Shown piece by piece: positions 32,627-45,696 of a stretch of 64,000 bases of DNA. The position numbers and the translations under genes were made by a program. This DNA is from Punica granatum (Eukaryota; Streptophyta; Magnoliopsida; Myrtales; Lythraceae): the NCBI RefSeq assembly GCF_007655135.1, contig NC_045131.1:1116001-1180000 (forward strand), read 5' to 3'. The notes beneath the pieces were generated by a model, which saw only the letters and a list, made by a program, of their open reading frames with translations, was not told the DNA's origin and searched no databases. Positions within the stretch are counted from its first letter, which is position 1, and every line of letters begins with the position of its first letter.

Positions 32627-35165
32627 CTACGAGGCCGAGGGAATCTTTGCGATCTCTACCAAGAGTTTGTGAAGGGCCTGAGGCTTGGAAAAGAAGGGTG
32701 AATGATCGGCACCTTTGAGGCGGAACACGCGCTCTGGTGGGCCTGAGCTGATCATTGCTTCTTGAACTGCGATGGGTATGGCGTGATCTTCTGGAGTCTC
32801 AATATAGAACCGTCTTACTGATCCATGCTTCAGGTGCGAGAGTGAGAGCTTCTCCAGCAGTGGAGGGAACGGGATGGGTCTCATCGAAACAGATGCTAAT
32901 GCAACATCCTAGACAACCAATATCAATAGCATTCCATAAGCATCAATTATCGCAAATAGTTTTGGCGAGAAAAGAACTAAAGATGTTTGGTCTGAATATG
33001 TATAAAAGCTTAACAGCACCTTTGCTGGGCTTTGGTTGAATAATAGATCCTTCAGCAATGATCTGTCCAGTTCGATAGCAGTTGGAGGCTGATCCTTCCC
33101 ATGTCCATACAAAAATATCTGAGCCTCTTGTATGAAATCATTCGAACCGGCAGCCTGATGCATACAAATTTTGACAATAATTAAGTGGCAATAACACAAG
33201 GTATCTCAGTATCAGAGGAAGAAAAGCATCCTTTTGTTTATTTGTGGATTAAAACAGGGGAATTATCGCGTAATAATCATGGAACAGAAGAAACCTGCTT
33301 CAACAAGTCGAGAGCACTTTGCCCACTCGTCAACATCACAGCAGCAACGAAGACAGACTTTGCAATTTTATGAGGAAACAACTCCATTACATGTGATATG
33401 CAAGCACCCCCAAAATCATGTCCCACCAGAACAACCTGCACAACAGAAAATAGAAAGAGACCAAATAGAATGAATTTAGTGGGCTTTTAAATGGTTAAGA
33501 TTTGAGGAAGTTTTTCATCACAAGTGTAGACAGTCAAAAAAGAAGCAAGGGCATAAAGAAACCACCTTCTCTCCATCAGCAAGCTTCTCGAGAAAGTCTG
33601 TCAATGGCTTCGCGTACTGAGAAAGAGTGGCGATGCCATTTGTATCAAAAGAGTCGATGCCTGAACCAGTTAAATCTATTGCAGTGACCTTGAAACCGCC
33701 TTCCTCTAGAAGTGCTATAGTTTTATACCAACACCAAGCACCAAAGCCACCTCCATGAACTAGTACAAAATGGCTGGTTTCTAGGTCGGCAATCTGCAGA
33801 TCCTGTAGCAAACAGATGGATGGAGAGACATGGAGAGTCATGCAGGACAGAAAATACTATACTTCTCTTAATTGATAGGCGCAAATTCAGGAATAAAGCA
33901 TATTGGCAAGCACAAAACAAGATTGAGTCAGAAGGCAAAGCAAGCAACACATCACATCACAGCATGCAAAATACCAGCAAGAACAGAGATTTTCAATATC
34001 TGGCTGATCAGAGCTAACAATCACACAAGTATCCTCAAAACGGAGACGCTAAGCAAAACTAAAGGATGCATGCACTTGATATTAGACCGAACCACAGGAT
34101 GATAGCCAAAACATTTGGGTTCCGCTGGCATTTATTCGTGCCGCTATTGGCCACTATTTCACATATATGCAATTATAATTCTGTCCCATTAGTAAGCCTA
34201 TAGCAGCACTACTTCGAGGATTCCTACCAAAACAAAATGCCTCAGCGTGACCCATTCATGTAACGTTCATCAAGATCCATCTACAAGGGTGAACAGAGGA
34301 AAGATTATGTCTGGCTAACCGAATTCAAATACTCCATAGGGATCCACTGCCCAGTTATAATGTCATCCATGGACACTTAGTAGACCTTCCCATGGCATTT
34401 CACATACTGGAAAAGGATATATTAACACAGCGCCGAGAATAGAAACTCAGGCTCGACCGGTAACCGCCAATGAAACCATTATGAGTGGCTAATACAGAGA
34501 AAGATCAACCAGGCAGTAACTCAATCATCAAAGGAGTATTCCTTAAACAGACACAAAGGACTGCCAAAAGAAGTAGCTTTTCTCCTCGAGCTTCTCGATC
34601 CTAAACACAACTCATGCAGCAAATGTTCGACTTCATGTCATGGAGCTCAGAAGCAAGAACTGGCCATTAGCTCCAAGAAATGAAATTGCATCCTCACGAC
34701 GGCAAAGCTAAAAGTGGGAACTTTGGGGTTTTTAATGTGGATGTAGTTCAGCAATCAATCCAATTATTAGTTCGGGTACTTAAAAGCATCACGGACCTGG
34801 TTAACGAGCTGGTGAGGCTGAAGCAGAGGATCGGTGAGCGACCGAGCTCTGGAGCTGGAGCTCCGCGGGAGGGACTGCCTCTTGGAGGAGGAGAAAGAGG
34901 TAGAGTTAGGGTAGCGGAGGGAGGCGGAACGGTCGAATTGCGGGAGGGAGCCGTTGTGCTGCTGCTGGCGGAAGAGGATCGCGGCGGCGAGGGCCTGCTC
35001 CCGGATCAGCGCGGAGTCATCGAACTTGTCCTTGCTGGACGATCGGACCCTGGACCACCGATTGCTGGCGGCGGCGCCGGCGTGGGGCGGATTGGAGAGG
35101 CGCTTGACGGGGCGGGTCCGCTTCTTCGCGGGTCGGGGGGAGAGGCAGGCGCAGAGATTGCCCAT
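32627..35165 (-). CDS. MES11: Methylesterase-like alpha/beta hydrolase, MES11 type
   Basis: Five minus-strand exons (34797-35165, 33566-33802, 33295-33435, 33020-33154, 32627-32908) join to 387 codons plus stop (Arabidopsis MES11 is about 390). The N-terminal extension of about 125 residues starts MGNLCACL, a possible myristoylation/palmitoylation signal, and is Arg/Ser-rich; the Arabidopsis relative is annotated as putatively chloroplastic. The hydrolase fold follows, with VLVHGG at 137-141, a nucleophile elbow reading VGHDFGG with Asp209 in place of Ser, acid Asp335 and His363 in GADHSPFF. MES enzymes hydrolyse methyl esters such as methyl-IAA, methyl jasmonate or methyl salicylate. Asp at the nucleophile position occurs in some MES11-group members and argues against normal esterase chemistry. 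Intron 1 is about 1 kb. The upstream ATG codon fit (TTGATGGGC) supports the second Met as start. Confidence 0.94.
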
Positions 35166-35600
35166 CAATCAATGTGGTTGCATGTGGAGAGAGGGAGAGA
35201 GAGGGAGAACAGAGGAAATGCGTCGTCTGTGTGCTTCCCCTTCTGCAAAGCCCATAACAGTTAGAGAGAGAAAGAAAAGGAAAGTTTCTTCATTTAGAGA
35301 GAGAAAGATGGGAAAAAGCGGAAAGCGAAGTTGGCGGCTTTCAGGTGAAGCTTCCTTCTGTGCAGTAAGAAGCCAAACTACCAAACCGACCGAACAGTCG
35401 CATCGCGTATACGCATACATACATTACACACACTGTTTCCCGGTCTCTATATTGGCTTTGGCTTTGGCTTTGGCTTTTCTTTCCATAATGTATATGCAAA
35501 TGTATATGGTTGCATTAATGGCTCTTCGTGTGTATATATTCGGTGGTCCTCCCAATCCATAATCAGTGTGATAAACAACGATAAGCATACTGTAAGAAGA
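35166..35600 (-). promoter_or_regulatory. 5' leader and promoter side of the MES11-type gene
   Basis: On the gene's sense strand this is C/T-rich (CTCTCTC tracts, 35195-35310), typical of plant 5' leaders. A (TTTGGC)n hexamer repeat lies at about 35454-35480. Plus-strand open frames here (34680-35264, 34954-35562) are antisense shadows of exon 1 and are not called. Confidence 0.45.
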
Positions 35601-36885
35601 TTTGCATCGAACTCTTCTACCGGTTTTCGAGCGGGTATGCCTTACTTGGAATTTGCTGCATGAGTTTACACCATTATAAACGAGAAGAATGTACTATTTT
35701 AATTAACTCTATTTAAGCTCTTTCCAATTTTTAGGTGTTTTTTTTTTGTTACCATAGGAGGCTTTTGACCAAGTATTGAAAATAAATAAATGAGCACATG
35801 TAATTTTACTGATAAGAATCGAACATGAAATATCTATATTACTAAGTAAGAATGTTAGCTATTGCGCCACATCCATTTCTCAATTTTTAAGTGCTTTTAT
35901 GATTGATGGTGTTGGATTTGTTAGCTTTCTTATCCTGCATGACTAGGTAGTCTTTTATGTAATTTCTTGATATATTGTAGAAGTTGTTAAAAGTGTTCGG
36001 TAAAAATAAAACGACTTATAATAATTCTCTCGTGCATATATATCAAACATATATTTAATATTAATGTTATCTGTTTTTTATGAATAATATTAATGTATCT
36101 GTGGATCTTATTATATAACATGCATATGATTACGCTGTGTTCATGTGTTACCCATGTTTCCATCTTTTTTAGTTCTTTTTTTATTACTAAACTAGGAGTC
36201 GCAACCTCTCACCTTCTTTATTATATTTTGGGTTCATAAATATAAATTATTTATATTATATTTGATGTGGTCACATCAATTCCCGATGAATTAGGACCAA
36301 TTTGTTAAGCAAGATTAATTTTATAGAACTGAAACCCATGAAGCAATGCACCTACTTTAATGCCCCGACAAGTATTCCATATATTTTACTGAGAGACCAT
36401 TAACGTATAATAATACAACACAGAACATCGAGCAGAATCGTTAGGACTGAAACCCCAATGAAAAGGGCAAGAAAAAAAATGAAATTATTAATTTGGAAAA
36501 ATATACAATTCAACGTAAGAAGACAAATCAAATTCAATGCTAATCCAATCAATGCATGTAGTACGGATCATAGGCTTAAATTTTAATTAATACTTGGCCC
36601 GTCCAAATTAAAATGCTACCAAACCCATAACCCTCCTAATTGCTAGTTCCCCTTTACATTGGGATGCTAATTTGGCATACAATTCCTTGACTCGTAATTG
36701 ATATTTGCATGGCATCACCGATAAAGCCTAACTTTCATATGTGGTCGTTAGGAGGACAACTCTATCTGCATAAATTTGATCGATTAATGCATGGTGAAAT
36801 TCAAACCTTATAATTTTTAATTAATTATTTATTTAAGTTTTTTTTTTTCGGTTAGATTATTGAAGGTTTCCTATTTTAATAACAC
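35601..36885. other. AT-rich intergenic region
   Basis: No gene or RNA was found. 35730-35890 contains a stretch with 'ttagctattgcgccac' that resembles repeat DNA, but it has no second copy in this window. Confidence 0.45.
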
Positions 36886-36889
36886 TATG

Positions 36890-39800
36890 TTATTGAACCC
36901 GTGCGTTGCACGGATTTGTGAAGAAAATTTAATAATAAGAAGCTAAATATAAAAATAATAAATAATATTAATTATTGATATGCAAAAATTTATTTATTAT
37001 ATTATAAACTTTAATGTGATAAATGTTAGACATATGATGTTGAATATATATTCAATTCATGAGTAAAAAATTTATGTAATGAATTTGTATACATCATTTC
37101 AATTATCAATCTTATTTCTATGAAAATAATTTCCAAATCCTAGAAATTCAAAATCATTAGTTTTTATTTGATGAAAGAATGATAATTGTAAAATATTTAT
37201 AATTTTAGTATTTTAGTATTTACTTGCACTTTATTCTTTTCATATTACATGAATTAAGTTTCATGAATTTGAATAGTTTTAGATGGAACGATCCAATCAT
37301 TTCGATAAAAGATTTACTCAATTAAGTTTTCATAAAGTTAGCTATATAATTCTTCTAAAATTTTTAATATAATGCAGTCCATGTAATTAATTAGATTATG
37401 AATAATGTACGTTTAATATTTAATATTAATCTATATACTATACATATTCAAACTTGGTTTATATATATATATATATTTATATCTTCATCAGAATAATTTG
37501 TATTAATTTTATTTATTATATAGAAAATTATTAATGTAAATATTTTTATATTAATTAAATGAGTATCCTTATAATTCCACTTATTGTGTAGAATTAATAT
37601 ATTTATAATTAATTGTGTGCATATTGAAAACTTATTATGTGAATTAATAATGTAAATAGTTACATTAATTTAATTTCAACCATTTTATAATTTGATCCTA
37701 ATGTGTTATTTATTTTACGATTCAACCCTTATTTAGTAGTTTGTAGTCAAGTTTATTTTACTAAAATCCTAAGATTGAATCATTTTTAACCTATATATTA
37801 TTATTTACTTTATAATAATATTGCAAATGATATTAAAATAGTTCTTCATATAATTATTTTCTTTCAATATTCTATTAAATTTTGCATTTAATGCACTATC
37901 AAACATAGAATTTATATTAAAAATAAAATTGTAGATTATATTCAAATAGTTTTTGATATATTTATTTTCTTTCAATATTTATGTTCCTTACAAATAGTAT
38001 TTATTGAGGTATTCTAACCTCATATTATTTGGAGATTTACCTTTCTATCCATATTTATTAAGCCATTGACATTTCTAACCCTCCAGTATTTGAACATTTA
38101 CCTTTCTTTATATCTTGTTATTAAGTTTATATATATATACTAGATTTTTTTTGCCCGTGCATTGCACTGGACTTTTATGACAAATATATTTTTATTTATA
38201 TAATTCAAACTTAATTCTTTAGTTAAATTTCATGAAAACATTCATTTTTTCTATAGTATAAAATACTAATTATATCCATATATCTTTAGGCATTTCGATC
38301 GATTCATAAATATTTTTATATTAATTAATTGAGTATCCTTATAATTCCACTTATCATGTAGAATTAATATATTTATAATAAATTGTGCGCATATTGAAAA
38401 CTTATGTTTATGTGAATTAATCATATAAATAGTTACATTAATTTAATTTCAACCATTTTATAATTTGATCCCGATGTGTTATTTATTTTATTATTCAAGT
38501 GTATATATATATATATATGTAGATTGACTATATTTTATTACTAAAATCCTAAGATTGAATCATTTTTAACCTCTATATTATTATTTACTTTATAATAATA
38601 TTGCAAATGATATTAAAATAGTTCTTCATATAATTATTTTCTTTCAATATTATATTAAATTTTGCATTTAATGCACTATCAAATATAGAATTTATATTAA
38701 AAATAAAATTTTAGATTATATTCAAATATTTTTTGATATATTTATTTTCTTTCAATATTTATTTTCATATAGAATTTATATTTTCCTTACAAATAGTATT
38801 TATTAAGGTATTCTAACCTCATATTATTTGAAGATTTACCTTTCTATCCACATTTATTAAGTCATTGACATTTCTAACCCTCCAGTATTTGAACATTTAC
38901 ACCTTTCTTTATCTTGTTATTAAGTTTATATATATACTAGGTTTTTTTGCCCGTGCATTGCACTGGACTTTTACGACAAATATATTTTTATTTACATAAT
39001 TCAAACTTAATTCTTTAGTTAAATTTCATGAAAACATTCCTTTTTTTTCTATAGTATAAAATACTAATTATATCCATATATATTTAGGCATTTCAATCAA
39101 TTCATATATTACAAATATATTGGAGAAATATAAGAAAAATAGTGGTATAACATTTTTAAAATTATCATATTTCCAATTCGATAAAAAAATTAGTAACTAT
39201 AATTTTTTTTTCATTGCTTGCTTTCCCATTATCATTTGTTGTCGTGTGTAACATCTTAAGAACTTCATCTCCTTGTTGTACTCTACATATTCTCTTCACT
39301 GAGATTTCTTATGAGTTATTTAAAAAAAAGTTTTGAGAATTTTTTTTATTTTTCAATAAAAAAATCAAATTTCACTATTTGTTGTGCTATTTTGACTCAA
39401 ATCTCATATATCAAATTTCGTGATTTTGAATAATTTTAGCTAAAATGAATCATATTTCCATAAGAGATTTACTTAATTGAGTTTTTGTAAGATTTGCAAT
39501 AGTTTTAAAACATTATTCAATAAGGTTTAAATATATATAATTATAAATTTTATTTATTTTCCTAAGTTTATAAATATCTATTTAGTATTGAAATAACAAC
39601 AATGATTAGAATTAATTTATTCTTCATTTTCATATTTGTTAATTATTTATAATAGTATTTATTATTAATTAATTTTTACTTAACATATTAATCTGAATTA
39701 CAATACATTTACTATTATAACCATTTATTATACAATATGGCGGTAAAATTTACATTGAATTGACATTGGTAGTGATGGTAAAAATACTATTATGAGACCA

Positions 39801-40862
39801 TTTAATGCAAACAATTAGTAGGCTTTATCTTTTATAGCCTATTTATTAGTTTTGGGAAGTGAAAATTAATTTTTTTAATATCATATTTAACATTTTAAAT
39901 TATTGACAGCAATTTATTTCTCTCTACATATATATATATATAAAGTATTTCTCCAGTGAGACATATTGACAGTAAATACACTCTAATCCATTAATTGTAG
40001 TCAAGTTATATGTCTATATATATATATATATGTATAAAGTTGTTGAAATATGTAATTTTATCTAATATAACTCAATTATTTTCATGGGAGATCAAATTAT
40101 ATTTATTTTAATAAAATTCATACAGTTATTTAAGCTTCGAAAATAATTTTAAAAAATACTTCTTTTTATTTTTTGGGTATATATGTGAATTGATTGTATA
40201 TAGCTACAATTACATAACTCTTTATTTGCATTTAATTCATGTAAATTTAATATAGTATTTATTTTATTTGGGGTAAATAACCTAAAAAAGCACGTACTAT
40301 TCAAAAATTCCCGAATCTAGCACGAATTTTAAAAATTTTCTAAAAAAACACAAAGTTTCAAAATCTTCCCTAATCTAGCACGCTGTCTCCTTCCATCCAT
40401 TCTCTGCCGTTAGATTGCTTATGTGACCGTTAAATTTGACTCATTGACCGTTAATTGTCACGTGTCACCATATCATTGGTTTTCCTTTTCCCTTCAACCT
40501 TGTGCATTTTTCATTAACGGCCAATGATATGGTTACACGTGGCAATTAACGGTCAATTAGTCAAATTTAACGGCCACGTAAGCAATTCAGGGCGGATAAT
40601 GGACGGAAGGAGACGGCGTGCTAGATTAGGGAAGATTTTGAAACTTTGTGTTTTTTTAGAAAATTTTTAAAGTTCGTGCTAGATTAGGGAATTTTTGAAT
40701 AGTATGTGCTTTTTTAGGTTATTTACCCTTTTATTTGAGATAGTATTTTTAATCATGAATATTATTTACACATTTACCTTTATGACCTTATAATATTAAA
40801 AAATTACAATTTTAACCCAATTTAATGTGTGGGATGCAACTATATATATATATATGTATAGA
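36890..40862 (-). mobile_element. Chain of Helitron-like elements, head to tail
   Basis: On the minus strand, Helitron-type 3' ends (a GCAATGCACGGGC-type hairpin, then a short T/A spacer, then CTAG followed by T) occur at 38140 and 38937, with a degenerate one near 36897 (CCCGTGCGTTGCACGG on the plus strand). A 5' terminus starting TCTATACATATATATAT is at 40862, preceded by A on the element strand, as A|T insertion predicts. Segments 37530-38168 and 38306-38967 are direct repeats, so the middle element looks like a shortened copy of its neighbour. No Rep/helicase ORF is present, so all are non-autonomous. A Mutator-like MITE is nested at 40271-40728. Confidence 0.65.
40271..40728. mobile_element. 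Mutator-like foldback MITE with 9-bp target duplication
   Basis: Almost the whole 458 bp is one large inverted repeat. The left arm (GGGTAAATAACCTAAAAAAG, then CTAGCACG and CTAATCTAGCACG blocks) is mirrored by the right arm ending CTTTTTTAGGTTATTTACCC. TTTTATTTG lies exactly on both sides (40262-40270 and 40729-40737), the 9-bp duplication characteristic of Mutator-like elements. It has no ORF. Arms of about 200 bp would form a long hairpin if transcribed. It sits inside the Helitron-like element at 38937-40862. Confidence 0.9.
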
Positions 40863-41025
40863 TTACTGGTTGAACAGTTTTTGTTGTTCATTGATTCGGG
40901 ACCATAAATTCAAGCCAGGTTGAGTTAATGCTTCAACGTCCCACAACTAGACTATTCATTGCTTATTTATTAATTCTATTCATCTGAATATCCCAGAAAT
41001 ATTAATGGAAGGGTTGTGTCATATT

Positions 41026-43087
41026 TAGGGGTGATCGGTTCCGGGTACCTCGTTTTTTTCACGATCCTCGGACCCTACTATGTAAGAGACCGGTTTCAAG
41101 ATTTTGAAACTGGACCCTACCCCATTGAATCATGGAACCAAAATCTACTCGGAACCTGTATTATACCACAAGTTCCAGGTACCCAGTTGGAACCTGTAAA
41201 TTTTTTTGTTTCGCTAAATAAAACAAAAAATATATCATCCATAATCAGTAATCACGACAAATATAATATCAACATAAATTTAGATTAATCCATAACAATA
41301 AAAAATAATATGTTTCATCAATCCATCCACGAGACTAAACATCCATAATACGATCTCACGCAACAAAATGTAATATTTCCTTACAATACGTCTATCATGG
41401 ACTAATACGCTCCATGAATTAAAAAGTTTATCTAATCTAAAAGCAAACAAATCACACTTTAATCGTAAGAGAAAATACAGAACTAGAAAAGATAACTTAG
41501 AGGATCTGATCTGATAGGCAGGGGAAGGGAATTGTGAAGTCCCTGACCAACTTTGTCTATTGGATTGCCGGATTCATTAATAGCCCTCGTTGCTGCACCA
41601 GTGAAGGAAATTACCACATTCAGAATGTCTATCACAATGGAGAACAAAATCCTTTCATGAATTTATGACCTAATGCATCGAGGAAATTTCTATCGTCCCT
41701 TCGGTTCATGACCCTTGGATACTGTCAGACTAACCTTTTGCAATATGAATATGCTCAACAAAAAGTTTTGCTTCCTCATAACAGAACCTTAGACTGATCT
41801 AGAACACGAGGATGGAGACTAATTCTTCGGAGCAGGAGCTCAAAAAACAGAGCAAATACATAAAGGCAAACAAAGTGCCTAGATTTATCCAGTCAAGAAG
41901 TAAACCATGAAATAAAGTTAAAATTACCTTGTAGCTGCTCCACACATTAATCCACCATAATCTCTGTTGTGGCGCCACTGAGTTCTATAAAAAGAAAACC
42001 ACATAAAAATAAAAAGTTAAAAGAGTAAGTGAAAATTAGATGAAAAGAATAACCATGAAATAAAGTTAAAATTACATTCCTCATACTTTTCCGCATCATC
42101 CAAATATTGCTCAATGGTAATCGGAGTTGGAGAAGAGCGCAACCAATCTTGTGCGCATATCAAAGCTTACACAAATTTTGGAGTGATTGAAGCAACAAGC
42201 ACAGTTCAGTAGTTCACGACCACAATTCTCACAACCACATGCACAGCTGAACAAACTCCTATAGAGAGCTTCAATAAGCTCATACAACCACACTGCTTCC
42301 TTAATTAGCAGTATCCTATCTAATATCACAAGTAAATGGGATCACGACCACACTCCTTCAGTCAAACAAACTAGGTGAGCAGAGGAGTCCAGAAAGAGTC
42401 AGAGACGAGAGAGGAGGCAGAATCTCACCGAGAAAGAGAGCTTCAAGGAGAGTCGGAGACGAGAGGCGAGCGACGGAGAGGAGCTGCAGTAGAGTACATA
42501 GCCAATTTAGGTTACCAATAGTACAGACTAACAGAGCCGATTTATACAAACTGGGTGAGCAGAGGAGTCCAGAAGAGAATCTCATTGGGAAAGAGAGCTT
42601 GAAGAAGAGTCGGAGACGAGAGTGACGGAGAGGAGCCGAAGTGGAGAGTCGGAGACGAGAGGGGGCATAAGCTCATCGAGAAAGAGAGCTGGAAGGAGAG
42701 TCGGAGACGAGAGGCGAGCGACGGAAAGGAGCTAGAGTGGAGAGTCGGATTCAAGAGGCGACCGATGGAGAGGAGCTAGAGTGGAGAGTCGGAGACGCGC
42801 TGAGACGAGAGGCGATTTAGGTTACAAACTAACAGAGAGTTGAGCATGTCTTCCCGACTCTTGAGTTGAGACTAAGACTAACTTTACTTTTTTTAAAAAA
42901 AAATTAGTAATTATCATCCAGTTCCGATTTTAGGTATCCTGTAGGTAGGAACTGGAATCAGATTTCACCAATTCCTTATTTTGATACTCGGACCCTACCC
43001 TATCTTCAATACGAGCTACCCGGACCGTATCCTAACTGGTAGGTTCCGACCGGTTCTGGATATACCCGGTATCCGTGCATACCCCTA
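41026..43087. mobile_element. Non-autonomous hAT element, 2.06 kb
   Basis: The left end TAGGGGTGATCGG and the right end CGTGCATACCCCTA are inverted. GTCATATT flanks both sides exactly (41018-41025 and 43088-43095), an 8-bp hAT target duplication. The inner ends carry inverted 'ggttccgggtac' and 'ggaccctac' blocks. There is no transposase; open frames inside are short and featureless. A GA-rich minisatellite lies at 42358-42830. Confidence 0.88.
42358..42830. repeat. GA-rich minisatellite inside the hAT element
   Basis: Imperfect tandem units are built on GAGAGTCGGAGACGAGAGG and AAAGAGAGCTTGAAGGAGAG, at least five copies, alternating with GACGGAGAGGAGC. Minus-strand frames through it are Ser/Leu-rich repeats produced by the tandem units and are not called as genes. 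Confidence 0.75.
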
Positions 43088-43119
43088 GTCATATTCATCA
43101 AATTTTAACACATATCAAT

Positions 43120-44327
43120 CACTACATAAATTCAGCCTTATAGAGACAACAATTGAGACGAAAAACTTCGCTTCTACGTGATATAGAGACGGAAAAGTCC
43201 GTCTCAATGAATTCGTTTCAAAAAGCCTCATACCAAAATAATGAGATGGAAATTTCCGTCTTAGTCAAGGATGAAATATAAATTTGAGATAAAAATTCGT
43301 CTTAACTTCATAGAAAATTTTGAGTGACAGAAAAAGCGGTCTCAATTTCTGTCTTTCTAATTGAGATCGAGAGGGAGACACAATTTGTTGTCTCTACCTT
43401 AGAGACAGAGAAAGACGAAGCTTTCCATCTCTCCATTAGCGGGGAAAAATTATTCGTTCGGCCAAGCTTGGAGGGAGCACGAGTTTCTGTGCGCCCACCA
43501 CTATTGATCTTTTCTATGTAATTTATTTATTATTTTATCTACGAAATTTTTAATGTACAATCAATATTCATCTCTATTATTTTACTAATTTTTGAAATTT
43601 TTATATTGACTTCCTTTATAATTTATATTCATATACCGAGTTATTTGTAATCTCATTTGTACTAAACATCAAAATTAATATGAGCAATTATTAACTTGTT
43701 CGATGCATTTAATATGCGAGTGATCAAATTATTTAATTTTTAAAGTGTGAAACCCTTTGGGTTTTTCAGAAGATGAAGAAGAAGATTCATAATGAAAAAG
43801 GTGATCAAAGTATTTAATTTTCGAAGTGTAAAACCCTTTGGGTTTTACGGAAGGTGAAGAAGAAGATTCGTAATGAAAAAAGAGAAAAAAAAAGAAATAG
43901 ATATTCAAACTTATAAGAAATATCTAGATCTATAGAGACATATATTTCAGATAATTTTTTTTTCTCATGTAGATAGAGACGAGAGTTTGAGACAGATATT
44001 TTCGTCTCATTATTAAGAGACAAAATTTTCTGTCTCCTGATCCGTCTAAAAAAAAAGACGGAGTTCTACGTCTTATTTTCCGTATCTTTGATGATAGATA
44101 GAATTATCCGTCTCAGAATTGAAACAAACTCGTTTTGTCTCAAAATCCTGCCTATTAAGAGACAATATTTTCCAGTTTCCTAATCAATCTCAAATAATGA
44201 GACGGAGATTTTAGTCCTTTTTACCGTCTATCGGGTGATAGATGGACTTTTCGTCTCATTTTCAAAATTTCCGTCTCAAAATAGAGACAACCCCATTACA
44301 TCTCTATAAGACACTATTCCTGTAGTG
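43120..44327. mobile_element. Small CACTA (En/Spm) element, 1.2 kb
   Basis: It begins CACTACATAAATTC and ends with the inverse of CACTACAGGAATAG. AAT lies on both sides (43117-43119 and 44328-44330), the 3-bp duplication of CACTA elements. Both subterminal regions hold many direct and inverted copies of GAGACGGA/TCCGTCTC, as expected for transposase binding arrays. No transposase ORF was found. Inside is a direct repeat of about 60 bp ('aaaccctttgggtttt' at about 43750 and 43830). It lies only 32 bp from the hAT element on its left. Confidence 0.9.
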
Positions 44328-44330
44328 AAT

Positions 44331-44711
44331 CGATGCAATAATTCAATGAGGACTATGATTCGTTCTGATCTGGTCTATCAAAAGTTTCATCTATATATTG
44401 GGCACTGCAGTTAGAAAAGCCAAATACAATTTAAAACTTATTAGAGGTCGAAGTGATCCGGATGTACTGAGTGATGTGATTAATGAATGGAATATATGTA
44501 TAATCTCGAGAACCCGCCTAATGCATACAATGTTCTCGACTTGGTTTGCGGATGGATGGCTGGAAAAAGCACATCGAGATCCTGCATTTGCTGCAACTTT
44601 ATTTAAATCTTCACTTTCTGGCATGCATATATCAAGGAGCTTGTAGGGAAGCTGATGAGTTCCATAATTGCAGAGGTCCTCTCGTTCCAAATATGCTGGT
44701 CCTTTGCATAC

Positions 44712-44746
<35 letters not shown>

Positions 44747-45006
44747 AACATAAACAAAGTATATATACACGCACCCAAACATGCACATATATATATATAT
44801 GTACAGGCGTGTACAAACTGAAAATGCATGCATGGTATGGTCCCCTCAACCTCAAAGAGCTTCATGAGTCATATTTTCATATCAGTTGAAATCGATGGAT
44901 ATCAGATCTCCAATTAATTGATGGATATCCGATTAAAGGAGAGTCCTGTGTACTACATGTGTACGGGGCTATAAATGTATGAGCTAGCTCCATCTATATT
45001 ACATAA
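44331..45006. other. Intergenic stretch with dinucleotide and tetranucleotide repeats
   Basis: It contains (CATA)n/(TA)n runs at about 44707-44747 and 44785-44802. Overlapping open frames on both strands across these runs (for example 44391-44855 minus) are microsatellite artefacts rich in Tyr/Ile/His. Confidence 0.6.
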
Positions 45007-45696
45007 CTAGCTTTTTTTACCCGTGCGATGCATGGGTTATTATTTAAAATGATTATTTTTAGATGAATTTTTAAAAATTTTGACATCACAGTTGAATTTT
45101 CATTAATACATATATATATGTATATTCTTAAATTAAAAGCATTCAAATATTAGTGCGTACAATAACAAATTTAAAATAATTGAAAATGAATTATAGTGCC
45201 AAATATGGATGAAAATGATATTACATATCAAATATATCACATTTCCTTAAATATTATATTCTAAAAAATTGTAATAAATGACCTCCATGTATTTTGTAAA
45301 GAAAAAAAGAAGTGCGAATAATCTATTTTTAATAATTTTTAAATAGATTTATCTATTATTACTATTTCAAAAGTGTTTCAATATTTAACGTACTTATTGC
45401 ATATAAAAGATTTTTATTTTAGATACTAATTATGCCGAAAATTTTTCATAGATATTTATTTTAAGAAATTGTATTTTTTATAAATAAATTTTGAGATTAT
45501 ATATTTTAAATCAAGAATGTGCTTGTATAATAAAATAATTAAGTATTTAATGATTTATATGCATTTAATAATTTAGTCCTAATTGTATATAGATTTATAA
45601 TTGTTTATTTAGATATTTACCTTTAAGACCTTATACCATATATAAAATTACTTTTTTACCCATATTTATTAAAGGGGATACAACTTTATATATATA
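45007..45696 (-). mobile_element. Helitron-like element
   Basis: The 3' end on the minus strand is a CCATGCATCGCACGGG hairpin, a T/A spacer, then CTAG at 45007-45010 followed by T. The other end (...'ggggatacaactttatatat') matches the 5' terminal region of the element ending at 40862 ('gggatgcaactatatatata'). The next Helitron-like 3' end (CTAG at 45697) follows immediately, so these too are head to tail. No coding sequence is present. Confidence 0.6.

Noticed and set aside
34680..35562. Two plus-strand ORFs of about 200 codons
   Set aside because: They are antisense to exon 1 and the leader of the MES11-type gene, which has full family support on the minus strand.
41016..41288. 90-codon plus ORF at the left end of the hAT element
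   Set aside because: It spans the element boundary and has no transposase motif.
42358..42754. Ser/Leu-rich minus ORFs in the GA minisatellite
   Set aside because: They result from tandem repeat units within a hAT element. The frame shifts between units.
44391..44855. 154-codon minus ORF and overlapping plus ORFs
   Set aside because: They are created by CATA/TA microsatellites, giving Tyr/Ile/His runs on both strands.
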